NCBI GenBank assembly: GCA_022360535.1
Contig: JAKSCP010000491.1
Span: 1 to 6,471, forward strand
Direction of reading: 5' to 3'
DNA: 6,471 bases
Source of the DNA: Pseudomonadales bacterium
Lineage (GTDB): Bacteria; Pseudomonadota; Gammaproteobacteria; Pseudomonadales; Pseudohongiellaceae
Below, one piece after another: positions 5,749 through 6,471 of the stretch. A program made the position numbers and the translations under genes. The notes under the pieces were generated by a model that made no database searches, had not been told where the DNA came from, and saw only the letters and a program-made list of their open reading frames with translations. The first letter of the stretch is position 1; the number at the start of each line of letters is the position of its first letter.

Positions 5749-6471
5749 ATGTTCCAAATATTGACCAATACAGCGCTAAACACATGGAGTCGATGGTATC
5801 CACGGTTGGCAACGATACTGGCAACGACTCTGATCCTCACTGCTTGCCAGACAAGCACAGTGCCACGGCCAGAAGCGGCTCTGCAGTTTAGTTCAGATTG
5901 GGCTAACGATGCGTCGAGCGGGGAAACAATCGCGAATCTTGATCACTGGTGGCAGGCATTTGGAGATCCTGCATTGAATCAGTTAATTGAACAGGGTCTG
6001 GCACAAAATTTTGATTTGCAGGCCGCTTATTCCGTAGTAATGGAAGCCAGAGCACAGATTGACAGGCAATCTTTACGTCGACGACCTGTTGCTGAAGTCT
6101 CGGCTACTGTGAACCAGCGCAGACAGTCAGAGAATGGACCGCTACCTATCAGCAATATTCCTGGTCTGGACACTGATCAGACAATCCACGACGTGGGTGC
6201 GGCGATGGTGTGGGAACTGGATTTATTTGATCGGATTGCCAATAGTATCGCCGCAGTTGAATCACGGTTTCAGGCTTCGCAATTCGATGCGGCTGCCATG
6301 GCTTCCATCATCAGTGCGGAAATTGCGGACCATTACTTCAACTACCGTCTTCTCAATACCCAACAACGTTCACTAAACCAACAATTGGAACTGTTGCGAT
6401 CGTATATTGCGCTTTTTGAAGCGCGGCAGCGGGTTGGTGATATCAGCAACATTCCTGTATCACAACTGCGG
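5749..6471 (+). CDS. Outer membrane efflux lipoprotein, NodT/OprM-type (5' part; runs off window)
   Basis: TolC-superfamily channel for the pump's exit step. The frame is open to the last base, giving 241 residues, about half of the usual 450-500. A positively charged start is followed by a hydrophobic segment (about 20-32) and the lipobox LTAC with C33 as the lipidated residue, so this is an outer membrane lipoprotein of the NodT/OprM group, unlike non-lipidated TolC. WWQAFGDPALNQLIEQGL (67-84) is the characteristic opening of this family, and WELDLFDRI (155-163) is its conserved motif in the first repeat. About 164-230 is helical, fitting the periplasmic tunnel. Its position directly after the permeases, with only 34 bases between, indicates that it serves this pump. 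The E. coli ybhGFSR operon has no such gene. The closest named homologue cannot be decided from this half. Confidence 0.9.
   Translation, partial: MFQILTNTALNTWSRWYPRLATILATTLILTACQTSTVPRPEAALQFSSDWANDASSGETIANLDHWWQAFGDPALNQLIEQGLAQNFDLQAAYSVVMEARAQIDRQSLRRRPVAEVSATVNQRRQSENGPLPISNIPGLDTDQTIHDVGAAMVWELDLFDRIANSIAAVESRFQASQFDAAAMASIISAEIADHYFNYRLLNTQQRSLNQQLELLRSYIALFEARQRVGDISNIPVSQLR

Noticed and set aside
6134..6376. An 80-codon open frame on the + strand near the right edge
   Set aside because: It overlaps the outer membrane channel gene in another frame. The channel frame carries the lipobox and the WELDLF motif and is open from 5749 to the window end.

Overview
This window holds one uninterrupted operon, all on the + strand, for a tripartite ABC-2 efflux pump of the YbhGFSR class. 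The order is a TetR/CecR-type regulator, a periplasmic adaptor (YbhG-like), a double-ATPase protein (YbhF-like), two different ABC-2 permeases (YbhS-like and YbhR-like), and the first half of a NodT/OprM-type outer membrane lipoprotein channel that runs off the right edge. I made these assignments by reading motifs and comparing with remembered E. coli K-12 proteins. No search was run.

The organism is most likely a gammaproteobacterium, or at least a Gram-negative proteobacterium. The adaptor, ATPase and permeases resemble the E. coli proteins over their whole lengths, there is an outer membrane channel, base composition looks balanced, and Shine-Dalgarno sites are of the purine-rich GGAG type. 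Nothing marks the region as recently acquired: there are no transposases, integrases, tRNAs, CRISPR repeats or change of codon style.

Layout: 17-685 regulator (TTG start); 697-1674 adaptor; 1723-3474 ATPase (an in-frame TTG at 1717 is the alternative); 3478-4599 first permease; 4608-5714 second permease (an overlapping GTG at 4596 is less likely); 5749-6471 outer membrane channel, incomplete. All gaps between genes are under 50 bases, and none contains a convincing terminator or promoter. A single transcript is therefore likely, and its promoter and the regulator's operator probably lie left of base 1.

How the parts should work together: the two permeases form a heterodimeric channel in the inner membrane, driven by the single ATPase protein that supplies both nucleotide-binding domains. 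The adaptor spans the periplasm through a coiled-coil hairpin whose tip carries an RLS-type docking motif, and the outer membrane channel completes the exit path. The regulator would sense a substrate and control the operon. The main points for a second look are the asymmetric ATPase (one degenerate and one consensus ATP site), the outer membrane channel encoded in the same operon (the E. coli operon lacks one), a perfect 19-base palindrome inside the ATPase gene, and unusual tandem Shine-Dalgarno-like repeats ahead of the ATPase. The system belongs to a known family, and I see no evidence for a wholly new type of system.
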